A stretch of DNA of 64,000 bases, taken from assembly GCF_050870875.2 (NCBI RefSeq), contig NZ_CP194041.2, positions 992,001 through 1,056,000 on the forward strand. The letters run 5' to 3'. The notes under the pieces are model-generated. The model saw nothing but the letters and a program-made list of their open reading frames with translations, was not told the DNA's origin and searched no databases. The stretch is from Agarivorans sp050870875 (GTDB taxonomy: Bacteria; Pseudomonadota; Gammaproteobacteria; Enterobacterales; Celerinatantimonadaceae). Within the stretch, counting starts at the first letter, position 1. Each line of letters begins with the position of its first letter. Of this stretch, positions 16,826 through 25,550 are shown piece after piece. The position numbers and the translations under genes were made by a program.

Positions 16826-17599
16826 TTATCGTTCCTCTTCCCGCAGCGTGAGCACCTCATAGCCTACAGGGGTGACTAAGATGGTGTGTTCCGATTGTGC
16901 AGAAAGTTTTTTGTCACGGGTGACGACGGTCCAGCCATCTTTTTTGGTTTTAACTTTTGCGGTACCTTGATTGACCATCGGTTCGATGGTGAAAATCATG
17001 CCCTCTTTTAGCTCAAGGCCTCGGTTTGGCGTACCGTAATGCAGCACTTGTGGTGCTTCGTGCATTGCTTGCCCTATCCCGTGGCCACAGTATTCTTTCA
17101 CGATACTATAGCCACGGCGTTCCGCATATTGTTGAATCGCATGGCCAATATCGCCAAGTTTAGCGCCTGGCTTCACTTGTTTAATTCCAGCCCACATTGC
17201 CTCATAGGTGGCTTGGGCCAGCTTTTTAGCTGCTGGTGACGCTTCTGGCATGAGATACATCTTGCTTGAGTCTGCAATAAAACCATTTTTCTCTAAGGTA
17301 ATATCTAAGTTAATGATGTCGGTCCTTTTTAATCGCTGACTAGGCGTTGGAACCCCATGACATACCACTTCATTGATTGAAGAGTTTAAAACATATTGAT
17401 AACCATATTGGCCTTTGCTCGCTGGCCGAGCATTGAGATCATTGACAATAAAATGTTCTACTTTGTCATTTATTTCTAGGGTAGAGAGGCCGGGTTTAAG
17501 GTAGCGGTCTAACATCTGAAAGACCTGTGTCAGTAGGTGCCCGGCATGGCGCATTAATTCAATTTCACTTGCCGATTTAATCTTTACGCCATTATTCAT
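16826..17599 (-). CDS. map: Type I methionine aminopeptidase
   Basis: Removes the initiator methionine from nascent proteins. All catalytic and metal ligands are in place: H81, D99, D110, H173, H180, E206 and E237, within CHGV, INLDIT, CGHGIG and TIEPM. Length (257) is as in E. coli Map. It lacks the ribosomal rpsB context of a housekeeping copy and instead overlaps by 8 bases (ATGAATAA) with an upstream ParD-like antitoxin gene, so it is probably a second, accessory Map. The start at 17,599 is fixed by this overlap. Confidence 0.92.
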   Translation of the reverse strand: MNNGVKIKSASEIELMRHAGHLLTQVFQMLDRYLKPGLSTLEINDKVEHFIVNDLNARPASKGQYGYQYVLNSSINEVVCHGVPTPSQRLKRTDIINLDITLEKNGFIADSSKMYLMPEASPAAKKLAQATYEAMWAGIKQVKPGAKLGDIGHAIQQYAERRGYSIVKEYCGHGIGQAMHEAPQVLHYGTPNRGLELKEGMIFTIEPMVNQGTAKVKTKKDGWTVVTRDKKLSAQSEHTILVTPVGYEVLTLREEER

Positions 17600-17816
17600 C
17601 GGTATGCGCTTCTTGTATGGCGACTTTGGCGACAGAGACCTCTGCTGATTTGAGTAGTTCTGAGACGATTTGATTGAATGAGCGTTGCGGATGAAGCTCG
17701 GCTAGCATCCCAATGCGGATCCAGAATTCAGCTTGTGAATTGATCGAGCGTGACATGACAGAACTGGCTTTTCGGATTTCTTGATGGAGTTCTTCGGAAA
17801 TTTTAACAATACCCAT
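17592..17816 (-). CDS. ParD-like antitoxin-family protein
   Basis: 74-residue protein beginning MGIVKISEELHQEIRKAS, a predicted ribbon-helix-helix strand/helix like ParD-type antitoxins. A longer frame to 17,852 exists, but the shorter start leaves the inverted repeat at 17,821-17,853 as an upstream operator and gives the usual N-terminus. It is translationally coupled to map. The combination suggests a two-gene unit in which the DNA-binding protein autoregulates and may control Map activity; this is inference from arrangement. Confidence 0.75.
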   Translation of the reverse strand: MGIVKISEELHQEIRKASSVMSRSINSQAEFWIRIGMLAELHPQRSFNQIVSELLKSAEVSVAKVAIQEAHTDE

Positions 17817-17820
17817 TTTA

Positions 17821-17853
17821 TATGATTCGCCTGTGAAACGTATACGAATCATA
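17821..17853. promoter_or_regulatory. Inverted-repeat operator of the parD-like/map unit
   Basis: TATGATTCG (17,821-17,829) and CGAATCATA (17,845-17,853) are perfect 9-base arms 15 bases apart, just ahead of the parD-like start codon. Ribbon-helix-helix antitoxins typically bind such repeats at their own promoter. Confidence 0.55.
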
Positions 17854-18050
17854 TATCGATTTCGTCATGAGTCAAGATAATTGGGCGGAGCCATTGGTGG
17901 CGGCTTGCTAAATATTGTTCTCTATTAAAGGGTAAGCCACTGAATCACAGGCCGACCACTAAGCATTGAAGTTAGCTTGAATGAAGCGCCCAAAATACCA
18001 GCACTTAGTGAAATGTACTGGCATTTTGAGGCTTGATGCTTTGACTCTAT

Positions 18051-19064
18051 TTACATATTTTTTAAGATGAATTTTTTGATTGGGGTGGGTAAGCCGCGCG
18101 CTTCGAGTTCACTTAATGAGACCCAATGTTGTTCCAGATGTGGTTCATTTATTTGATCAACGGACCAAACCTGCGCCTCTAATTTATAGTGGGTAAAGGT
18201 GTGTTTAAAGTTTCCTTTTAATTCAGCGCCGATCAACACTGGGTCGAGATGGACCTGCGGTAGGCACCACAGCGCCCCCCAAATCCCCCCTTCACCGCGC
18301 CGCTCTAGCAAAATCTTTCCCTGCTCTTCTACCCATAAAAAATGACCGGGTTTGGTGGGGATCACCTTTTTCGGTTTTGCGGTGGGTAGCTGTTCGACTC
18401 GTTGGCTTAGAAATGCTGCGCAGCAATCGATAAAGGCACAGTCTTCACAAAGTGGTTTTTTGGGTTTACAGCGGGTTGCCCCCATGTCCAGCAGGCCTTG
18501 AGCAAAGGCGCGATTGTGTTGTTGAGGGGTGTAAGTTTCGGCAAGCTGCCACAGTTGCCGGTCAACTTTGCTGGTGCCGGGGACGCCCTCTATTCCAAAT
18601 AGGCGGCAGAATAGGCGTTTTACGTTGCCATCGACAATTGGACCGTAACGATTATAAGCAAAGGAAGCAATGGCTCCAGCGGTGTAACGACCCACACCGG
18701 GGATCTGTTGCAAGGTGTTCACATCTTCTGGGAATTTCCCCTGGCATTCGCTTTGAATATAAATGGCGGCTTTGCGCAGGTTACGAGCGCGAGAATAGTA
18801 GCCCAATCCTTGCCAATGGCTCATTACTTGATCTTCAGTGGCTGCGGCTAAGGTCTGCACATTGGGGAAACTTTGCATCCAGCGCTCAAAATAAGGGATC
18901 ACCGTTTTCACCTGGGTTTGCTGCAGCATAATTTCCGAGACCAGCACCCGATAGGGGCTTGGATCTTGCTGCCAAGGTAAATCATGACGGCCGTGCTGCT
19001 TTTGCCAAGCGATTAATCGTTGTTGAAAGTCATCTGAATTCAGCGGGGGATTATTCATTGCCAT
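18051..19064 (-). CDS. mutY: A/G-specific adenine DNA glycosylase MutY
   Basis: Removes adenine mispaired with 8-oxoguanine. It has E44 (SEIMLQQTQ), the helix-hairpin-helix IPGVGRYTAG with catalytic D145 (IVDGNVKR), four cysteines C199-X6-C206-X2-C209-X5-C215 for the 4Fe-4S cluster, and a C-terminal MutT-like domain that reads 8-oxoG (FKHTFTHYKLEAQVW). Length 337. In relatives yggX follows directly and trmB is divergent upstream; here both neighbours are displaced by accessory DNA. Confidence 0.96.
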   Translation of the reverse strand: MAMNNPPLNSDDFQQRLIAWQKQHGRHDLPWQQDPSPYRVLVSEIMLQQTQVKTVIPYFERWMQSFPNVQTLAAATEDQVMSHWQGLGYYSRARNLRKAAIYIQSECQGKFPEDVNTLQQIPGVGRYTAGAIASFAYNRYGPIVDGNVKRLFCRLFGIEGVPGTSKVDRQLWQLAETYTPQQHNRAFAQGLLDMGATRCKPKKPLCEDCAFIDCCAAFLSQRVEQLPTAKPKKVIPTKPGHFLWVEEQGKILLERRGEGGIWGALWCLPQVHLDPVLIGAELKGNFKHTFTHYKLEAQVWSVDQINEPHLEQHWVSLSELEARGLPTPIKKFILKNM

Positions 19065-19158
19065 TGTTTCTCAGTCGCTAGCTTGGAGTCTGAAGGATTA
19101 AGGAGCAAAGTGCCTCGGGCTTGATTGAAGCCCCAAGTTTTATGTTCGCGAAAACCTG

Positions 19159-19626
19159 TTAGCTCATATAGTGGGTCGGTAGAGCGGTGGTACTTTTCAT
19201 CACTTCCATGGAAAAAGCCGAACTGACGTCGGTAAAAGCCAGCCGCTCGATGAGCTTTTTATACACTTGATCGTAATCATCGATGCTGGGTACCACCACT
19301 TGCAGTAAATAATCGACGCTGCCACTCATTCGATGGGCCTCGATAATCTCTGGAATATCCTCGATGGCCTGTTTAAAGAGTGCCAGCCATTGAGGGTCGT
19401 GTTGGGCGGTGCGAACACTGACAAACACCGTGACCCCAAGGTTTAATTTTTGGCGGTCGAGCAGTGCCACCTTATGGCGAATAAAACCGGCATTTTCCAA
19501 TTTTTGTACCCGTCGCCAGCAAGGCGTTGCGGATAAACCGACCCGTTCGGCGATCTCATTTAAGGGAATGCTCACATCCCGTTGCAATAGATTGAGGATT
19601 AACTTGTCTTTACTATCTAGTTTCAT
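19159..19626 (-). CDS. Lrp/AsnC-family transcriptional regulator
   Basis: 155-residue regulator: N-terminal helix-turn-helix (MKLDSKDKLILNLLQRD, then EIAERVGLSATPCWRRVQKLE) and a C-terminal RAM effector-binding domain (HRMSGSVDYLLQVVVP). A longer frame runs to 19,791, but the family always begins just before the LDxxD helix, so the ATG at 19,626 is chosen. These proteins usually sense an amino acid and act as octamers. The target is not evident; mutY lies downstream on the same strand, and an acetyltransferase gene is divergent. Confidence 0.92.
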   Translation of the reverse strand: MKLDSKDKLILNLLQRDVSIPLNEIAERVGLSATPCWRRVQKLENAGFIRHKVALLDRQKLNLGVTVFVSVRTAQHDPQWLALFKQAIEDIPEIIEAHRMSGSVDYLLQVVVPSIDDYDQVYKKLIERLAFTDVSSAFSMEVMKSTTALPTHYMS

Positions 19627-20040
19627 TTTTCGTTTATGGATGCAAATTGGAAATGAAATACTATTTTCTCCCGCTTTTATCGAACAAACAACCCTTTTAT
19701 TTATAAGGCTACTGCTCGAAGATTTTAAAAATACTCGCTGGGGCTGAGCAGAATCGAAGACCTTGAAAGCGGTGACATACTCTCGGCTCATTGCACTCGT
19801 TTAAACTTTCTAACGCCAGATCTCTCCAAGTGTTTCTGAGGTTGTGCTCTCTCACGTATGCTGAGTGATGCTTTGTCGACTAAAGGTATTAGAGCGATGC
19901 TATGGGCTCTTAGGTTTGTAGCTTTTAAGTTGCACTGTAACAGCCGAACTTAGGATTTTTGTTTGGTGAAATGAATTAGATCAAATAACATCGGTTCATA
20001 AGCACGAGGCATGATAGGCGATTAACGGGGAAACTGCATA
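19627..20040. other. Divergent intergenic region asnC-type | GNAT
   Basis: No gene is assigned in these 414 bases. Open codons upstream of the Lrp-type start (to 19,791) look like non-coding leader. It should hold the divergent promoters. Confidence 0.4.
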
Positions 20041-20532
20041 TTGGAAATTAAAATTGCTAAAAAAGAAAATGCTGAACTGATACTTCATTTTATAAAGGCC
20101 TTGGCTATCGCCGAAGGGTTTCCCTTCGAAGTCACGGTGACTCAAGAGGACCTGGAAAATAATCTATTGAGTTCAACGTCTAATGCTGAGGCCATTATTT
20201 TTTATGTTAACAATAAACCCTGTGGATTTGCAGTGTATTACTATACATTCTCGACAACGACAGGACAGCGCGGTTTACATTTGGATGATTTATATATTGA
20301 ACCCGCTTATCAAGGTCAAGGATTTGGCAAACAGGTTCTGGTTTACTTGTCACATTTAGCCATCGAGAATCAGTGTGCTCGTTTCGAATGGTGGGCCTTA
20401 AAAACAAATGATGCCGCGATAAAGTTTTATAAAAATATAGGTGCCCACAAACTTGAAGAAATCAGCGTTTTTCGCTTAGATCTTCAGGGGATTTTGAGTT
20501 TGTCTGATGGTGAGCCAATCAGCAATCAATGA
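20041..20532 (+). CDS. GNAT acetyltransferase, diamine acetyltransferase-like
   Basis: Acetyl-CoA-dependent N-acetyltransferase, 163 residues. The acetyl-CoA loop is QGQGFG within DLYIEPAYQGQGFGK, followed by FEWWALKTNDAAIKFYKNIGA, the pattern of spermidine/spermine or thialysine acetyltransferases. The start appears to be TTG. The polyamine-type ABC operon 9 kb away is not close enough to imply linkage. Substrate is uncertain. Confidence 0.8.
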   Translation: MEIKIAKKENAELILHFIKALAIAEGFPFEVTVTQEDLENNLLSSTSNAEAIIFYVNNKPCGFAVYYYTFSTTTGQRGLHLDDLYIEPAYQGQGFGKQVLVYLSHLAIENQCARFEWWALKTNDAAIKFYKNIGAHKLEEISVFRLDLQGILSLSDGEPISNQ

Positions 20533-20633
20533 GTGACAAGTCACCGTTCATCGATGGGGCACGTTAAAGCGAGGCATCTCAGAAATGTGCGTTTACGACA
20601 TTCCCCCCTCACCGAGCGTCTAGGAAGTTTAAA

Positions 20634-21059
20634 ATGAAACCCTTATTTCAAGTAGCTAAAAACAAGGATTTTGCCGAGCGTTTGACTCGTCAAAATATGC
20701 AAGCTTATTACCAGCAACTTGGGATCCTCTGGGATCAGGCAGCCTTCGATATAAATTGGCATGAGTTTGAAAATTATGAGATTGCTGTAAATCGATGTCC
20801 TGTAGGTATGCTTCGTATCAGCCACGATGAGCTTGCTTATTATATTCGAGATCTTCAAATTGAGCCGACTTGGCAGGGGCAAGGTTTGGGCTCTCAAGCG
20901 CTCAGTTATGCAATTGAGCTTGCTAGAAAAGCTGATGTCCGATTGCTGAGGTTGTGTGTGTTTGAGACGAATCCGGCGCTTGCTTTATACCAGCGTAAAG
21001 GATTTCGGATCTGCAAAACAGAGAGGTATATCCACTATATGGCACGCGAGCTTAACTAA
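20634..21059 (+). CDS. GNAT acetyltransferase
   Basis: 141-residue acetyltransferase with motif A LQIEPTWQGQGLGSQAL and C-terminal LRLCVFETNPALALYQRKGFRI, typical of small single-domain GNAT enzymes. It follows another GNAT by about 100 bases but is not closely similar to it. The last bases (AACTAA) coincide with the start of a repeat copied from the sulfurtransferase 3' end, marking a rearrangement junction. Substrate is unknown. Confidence 0.8.
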   Translation: MKPLFQVAKNKDFAERLTRQNMQAYYQQLGILWDQAAFDINWHEFENYEIAVNRCPVGMLRISHDELAYYIRDLQIEPTWQGQGLGSQALSYAIELARKADVRLLRLCVFETNPALALYQRKGFRICKTERYIHYMARELN

Positions 21060-21162
21060 GCCAAAATAATCCCACCGCTCCAGTGACTTGTTTGCTTATT
21101 CACAGGCGATACGGTTGGCTTGGCTCTCTTGGCTGAGCATGATCACTTCCCCATTCAGACTA
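21056..21162. repeat. Duplicated 3' flank and tail of the sulfurtransferase gene, left part
   Basis: About 107 bases match 25,499-25,607, the end and downstream flank of the sulfurtransferase gene, with scattered differences. The copy is interrupted by ISAs1 copy 2 and continues at 22,368-22,407. It is too short to code for anything useful. Confidence 0.8.
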
Positions 21163-22357
21163 CAGGGCGGGAGCATACTTTGATGGATTTATAACCCAAA
21201 GAAGACTCGTGCCCGATAATCGTCGCTCCATCCCGCTTTCTTCAACTTCACTTTGTGACTTGGCGCTCCACAATCGCATTGTTTGAGCATGTTCATCACA
21301 AAACGTCTAAATAGAGCTATGTTTTCCACCGCTCCGTCTAAAGTAATGCGAGAGTTATCCTCTTTAAAAACAACATCTAATACGTAATGCTGGCTGTTTT
21401 CAATTCGCCAATGCTGACGAATATAGTGGCCTAACAATTTGTGATTCGGTGACATTGAGCTTATGTAATACGAGGTATCTACAGTGCCTGTCCCATTTAT
21501 CACGCGGTGACGTTCCACTGCTATGATGCTTCTTACCGTTGGCCATTTCTTTGCTAACTCTTCGGGCAACTTGGCCTTTAGTTGAAAGACGTATCGCTCT
21601 TCGCTACGACCATGGTGTTTTTCTTTAATTTCAGTGACGACCTTCTCTTTACCAGCATCAAAGACGGCTTGAAACTGCTCAACAACAGCCGCTCTCAACT
21701 TTGGTTGGTTGTTTTTTACTTGAACGACAACATGAGCCTTCTTTTCTGCGATTTTCTCTAGTGTATCGCGCTGACAATGTAGAGCATCAACGGTGACAAC
21801 ACTGCCTTTTACGTTAATAACATCAAGCATTTGGCGCACAACGCTAATCTCGCCGTTCTTGTTCGCTGTCGGTTTCTGACTCAGAACGAGACCACGTTCA
21901 GTATCATAGGCTGTAACCAATTGTAATGCTGTTTTCTTGTTATTTCGGTACGAACCACGCAGTACTTTTCCGTCAAATGCGATGATGGCTCTGTTTTGAC
22001 TCGTTCGCTGCTCGTTAATCCACAGAGCTAATGCCTCAAGCAAAGACTCCGCGACAACAGAACGCAAAATGCGTGCTATCGTGTGTCGTCTTGGGATCCC
22101 GTGTTCAAATGGTCTATATTTCCTCAGCCAGCCCAACTTCTCTTCTCCATAATATTCAATGTCTTGCCAGCCTTCACATCCTGATGCGATAGCACTGATA
22201 ACAAGGAAAATTACGTCAATAAGGTCATGCTTTTGATTGATGTCAGATCGAGTATCCTCGACGACTGATAAATGTTCAATTATGTTCAAAATAACTATGT
22301 AGCTTAGGGTTTAGAGGTATTAGATCATATCTGTTAACAAAGTGCGATCCCGCCCTG
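21163..22357 (-). mobile_element. ISAs1-family insertion sequence, copy 2
   Basis: 1195-bp element nearly identical to copy 1, with CAGGGCGGGA termini and a perfect 10-base target duplication ATTCAGACTA (21,153-21,162 and 22,358-22,367). It lies in a duplicated fragment of the sulfurtransferase gene. Confidence 0.95.
21189..22289 (-). CDS. ISAs1-family transposase
   Basis: 366-residue DDE transposase, identical to the product of the copy at 12,005-13,105 except T for K in VINGTGTVD. Catalytic region motifs (IAFDGKVLRGS, VTVDALHCQ, HWRIENSQHY) are intact. The near-identity of two copies 9 kb apart implies recent transposition. Confidence 0.95.
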   Translation of the reverse strand: MNIIEHLSVVEDTRSDINQKHDLIDVIFLVISAIASGCEGWQDIEYYGEEKLGWLRKYRPFEHGIPRRHTIARILRSVVAESLLEALALWINEQRTSQNRAIIAFDGKVLRGSYRNNKKTALQLVTAYDTERGLVLSQKPTANKNGEISVVRQMLDVINVKGSVVTVDALHCQRDTLEKIAEKKAHVVVQVKNNQPKLRAAVVEQFQAVFDAGKEKVVTEIKEKHHGRSEERYVFQLKAKLPEELAKKWPTVRSIIAVERHRVINGTGTVDTSYYISSMSPNHKLLGHYIRQHWRIENSQHYVLDVVFKEDNSRITLDGAVENIALFRRFVMNMLKQCDCGAPSHKVKLKKAGWSDDYRARVFFGL

Positions 22358-22367
22358 ATTCAGACTA

Positions 22368-22407
22368 AGGGCCATTATTTAGTGCCACCCGCCTAAAGTT
22401 CGCTAAT
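22368..22407. repeat. Duplicated sulfurtransferase tail, right part
   Basis: Continues the duplicated segment after the insertion element and matches 25,608-25,647 of the sulfurtransferase gene with several mismatches, ending at TTCGCTAAT. Confidence 0.7.
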
Positions 22408-22899
22408 GGAGAATGTGGCTGTCTTTGCTATCTATTGCTGGTCATTCTTTTTTGTTCGCTGATGCGTTCTTGAAGGCGGGGCTTGTTTATTAATATTCAT
22501 ACTCATCAAAGCGATAATCAATACAAATTCAATCTTTATTTATATTAATGGTTTTGGTTTTTATTTAGGGTTGATTTAAATTCTAGTTTAAAATGTTTTG
22601 GTTTAAGAGTAATAACTTAAAGCGCAAGTTTTGAATTCATCTCAACTATTTATCTATATTTAACATGTTTTTATCTTAATGTGTCTCTTTACTTGATAAT
22701 GAAATAATGTTCTTTTTTGTATTCTTGAATATAGGTATTATTTATTAAATTCAGGGTCACAAAAATTATAATTAATATCTTTTTTATCTTGTTTCATATT
22801 CAGTGAAATAATATCGTGGCCTGGTTCGGGCAAGTTTTTCTTCGGGTCTTAAACCCTTTGTTTTACGGTGGGTAATTAAAATAAACGTATTGAGGTTCT
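22408..22899. other. AT-rich intergenic region upstream of binding protein/chemoreceptor pair
   Basis: No gene is seen in about 490 bases. The sequence is strongly AT-rich and should contain the promoter of the following two-gene unit. No riboswitch or tRNA is recognised. Confidence 0.4.
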
Positions 22900-23745
22900 A
22901 TGCTGAAAACAATCTATTTCCTTTGTTTTATCTCTCTGGCGAGCTTTGCAAAACCACTGAGAATTCCCGATACATCAGCGGGCAATATCTTTCCTGCGGT
23001 ATTGGCTCAAGAAATCGTCAAGCGGAGTGAGCTTTACGACAGCGTTGCCTACCCTTACGGGGCTGTCGGCGATGTCGTCATTACCAAGGCAGTGGCCGAT
23101 CTGAATGATGGGGGATTAGATTTAATATGGACGGCCACCTCTGCTGAGCGAGAGCAGGAATTAACTGCGATTTATTTCCCTATTTTCCGCGGCATCATCG
23201 GGATGCGCCTAGGGATTATTAAACAGCAAAATCGCCAGCGCTTTAGTCAGGTTAACAGTTGGGATGAGATGCGGGAGTATATTCCGTGCCAGGGTAAGCT
23301 ATGGGCCGACACCGCCATTTTGGAAGCAAATGGGGTGAAGGTGGCCAAAAGTTTGGGTTATCCGAATATCTTTGCGATGGTCGAAGCGGAACGCTGTGAT
23401 TATTTTCCTCGGGGAATTTTTGAACCTTGGGGAGAGCTGCAACGGGAAGCTCAGTATAATTTAACTGTCGATCCCTATGTGATGCTGCGTTATAAAATGC
23501 CACTGTTGTTCTTTGTAAAAAAAGACAATCAGCATTTAGCGGAGCACTTATACGGCATTTTACAGCAGATGTTTGAAGACGGCAGCTATCAGGCCTTATT
23601 TCTCAATCACCCAGACGTGAAAAATGCTTTGCAGCAAGGTCAGTTGGCGCAACGCCGTATCTTTGATTTAGACAACCCTTACTTAACTGAAAAAGTGCGA
23701 GCCATCCCCCAAGAGTTTTGGTTTGACCCCGTTGTTGGAAATTAA
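22900..23745 (+). CDS. Periplasmic solute-binding-like protein paired with chemoreceptor
   Basis: 281 residues with a short signal peptide (about 1-17, ending SLASFA). The rest looks like a type 2 periplasmic-binding fold (LRIPDTSAGN, DLIWTATSAEREQELTAIYFP, and a late LLFFVKKDNQHLAEHLYGIL segment). No permease or ATPase is adjacent. The stop lies 3 bases before the ATG of a methyl-accepting chemotaxis protein, so it is likely a ligand-binding partner for that receptor rather than part of a transporter (inference). Ligand is unknown. Confidence 0.65.
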   Translation: MLKTIYFLCFISLASFAKPLRIPDTSAGNIFPAVLAQEIVKRSELYDSVAYPYGAVGDVVITKAVADLNDGGLDLIWTATSAEREQELTAIYFPIFRGIIGMRLGIIKQQNRQRFSQVNSWDEMREYIPCQGKLWADTAILEANGVKVAKSLGYPNIFAMVEAERCDYFPRGIFEPWGELQREAQYNLTVDPYVMLRYKMPLLFFVKKDNQHLAEHLYGILQQMFEDGSYQALFLNHPDVKNALQQGQLAQRRIFDLDNPYLTEKVRAIPQEFWFDPVVGN

Positions 23746-23748
23746 TTT

Positions 23749-25230
23749 ATGAAAACTATTACCGCTAAACTCTCTAGTTTACTTGTTGCGACTATCCTGA
23801 TTGTGGGCCTGCTGGTTGTGGGCGTGTTGTACTGGAATAGCAATGCCAGCCTGACTCAGCAATACGAGCATCAAAAACAAGCCCTAAGCAAACAAATGAG
23901 TATTATTCTAAATGAACCGATATTTGTTTATGACTTGGATGTCATTCAAGCGATTATTAATTCTTTCAGTGATGATTCAATGATTGTCGGCATTAAAGTC
24001 AGCGATCAACGTGGTAAGTTGATGGCGAAAAGTGTGACTCGTCAAGCCAGTGTTGATGATAATTTAATCATACCGATGGCGTGGGACGGCAAAGCCACCG
24101 GTCAAATTGAAGTTGCAGTGACGCGTCAAGTCATGGACTCCGCCTTAATCCAGAAATTACATCAAGAGATTCTCACCATCGTTGTCATGGCGGCTCTAAT
24201 TCTAATATTAATGATCGTATCGCTGCGTCAGTTAGTGATCCGTCCCTTAGCGGATGTAAATATCATGCTGGCCGGAATTGCCGAAGGTGATGGCGATTTA
24301 ACCGCCCGGATCCCACTCCAGAGTGATGATGAAATTGGCCAGCTAAGTCGCAGTTTTAATAGTTTTATTCAAACCGTGCAACACATTGTGCAGGATATGG
24401 CGGATGCAGCCAGTCACTTAGAGCTGGTATCCGAAAATGTGCGGATGATTAATGATAAAAGCACCGCCAATACCATCGAGCAGACTGAGCTCACCAGCAC
24501 CTCTTTGGGCAATCTTCAGCAACTGGGAATTGCCACCAAAGACATTGCCGGGAATGCCGCAAATACTGCCAGTAAAACGCAGCAGGCGTATCAACTTTCC
24601 ATCGAAGGACATCGGGCCATTGATGATAATATTGCTCAGGTAACAGCGCTGGTTGATAACTTAGATAAGACTGCTGAAGATGTAAGTAACCTGAAACAAG
24701 TGAGTGATAATATTGGTAGTGTATTAGATGTGATTAAAGGCATTGCCGAACAAACCAACCTCTTGGCCTTGAATGCGGCCATTGAGGCCGCACGGGCAGG
24801 GGAGTTGGGACGTGGTTTTGCCGTGGTGGCCGATGAAGTAAGGGCGCTTGCCAGAAAAACCCACCAATCAACCACTGAAATTGAACAAATTATCGGTAAT
24901 CTGCAAACTCAGGCCGAAACTTCTTATCAAGCCACGCGAGCGGGCAAGGTGATGGTGAGCGAAACCATCAAGTCGGCGCAGGGCACGGGTGAGTCTTTGG
25001 TTCAGATTAAGCAAGAAATGAGTTCGGTGAATGACATGGTGAACATGATAGCCAGCGCCAGTGAGGAGCAAGCCAATGTGACCAATGCGGTCACCAAGGA
25101 TGTGGAATCGTTGAGCCAAGGTACGGCGTCGTTGAGTCAGGACAGTAAGCAGTTACAACAAGCCACCGAAGACTTGCTTGAGGTGAGCGTTCAAATGGTA
25201 CAACAGGTGAATCGTTTTAAATATAAGTAA
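23749..25230 (+). CDS. Methyl-accepting chemotaxis protein
   Basis: Inner-membrane chemoreceptor of 493 residues: transmembrane helix 1 at about 8-28, a small periplasmic region of about 110 residues, transmembrane helix 2 at about 141-159, HAMP domain, and a long coiled-coil signalling domain with the conserved tip EQTNLLALNAAIEAARAGE. The short periplasmic part is consistent with sensing through a bound partner protein. It is cotranscribed with the upstream periplasmic protein, and a clear terminator follows. No C-terminal NWETF-type tether is seen. Confidence 0.95.
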   Translation: MKTITAKLSSLLVATILIVGLLVVGVLYWNSNASLTQQYEHQKQALSKQMSIILNEPIFVYDLDVIQAIINSFSDDSMIVGIKVSDQRGKLMAKSVTRQASVDDNLIIPMAWDGKATGQIEVAVTRQVMDSALIQKLHQEILTIVVMAALILILMIVSLRQLVIRPLADVNIMLAGIAEGDGDLTARIPLQSDDEIGQLSRSFNSFIQTVQHIVQDMADAASHLELVSENVRMINDKSTANTIEQTELTSTSLGNLQQLGIATKDIAGNAANTASKTQQAYQLSIEGHRAIDDNIAQVTALVDNLDKTAEDVSNLKQVSDNIGSVLDVIKGIAEQTNLLALNAAIEAARAGELGRGFAVVADEVRALARKTHQSTTEIEQIIGNLQTQAETSYQATRAGKVMVSETIKSAQGTGESLVQIKQEMSSVNDMVNMIASASEEQANVTNAVTKDVESLSQGTASLSQDSKQLQQATEDLLEVSVQMVQQVNRFKYK

Positions 25231-25276
25231 GCTGCGTTGAGCGAAGCATTGTGCTGTTTATGCGGATATCGCGCTG

Positions 25277-25303
25277 AAAGGGGGCATCGATAGGCCCCCT
25301 TTT
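25277..25303 (+). terminator. Rho-independent terminator after the chemoreceptor gene
   Basis: AAAGGGGGC and GCCCCCTTT form a perfect 9-base stem with an 8-base loop, followed by Ts. It lies 46 bases after the chemoreceptor stop. Confidence 0.9.
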
Positions 25304-25550
25304 ATATATCTATGAGCTGTTAATCGAACTCGCGGTATGTTTGGCCATACTTATGCGTCACCAACTTTGCAGCATTGCTGCTCAGCCATTTGAGGCGCAA
25401 TGGTGATCTTACTGTTCGTTGCCTGAGGGATTACCGATGAACGCCAAGACCTTTCTTGAACGTTTTTTAATCATTGAAGACCTTCGCCAAGATTGAAAAA
25501 CTAAGCCAAAATAGTCGCGCCGCTCCAGCTTGTTTGCTTATTCACAGGCG

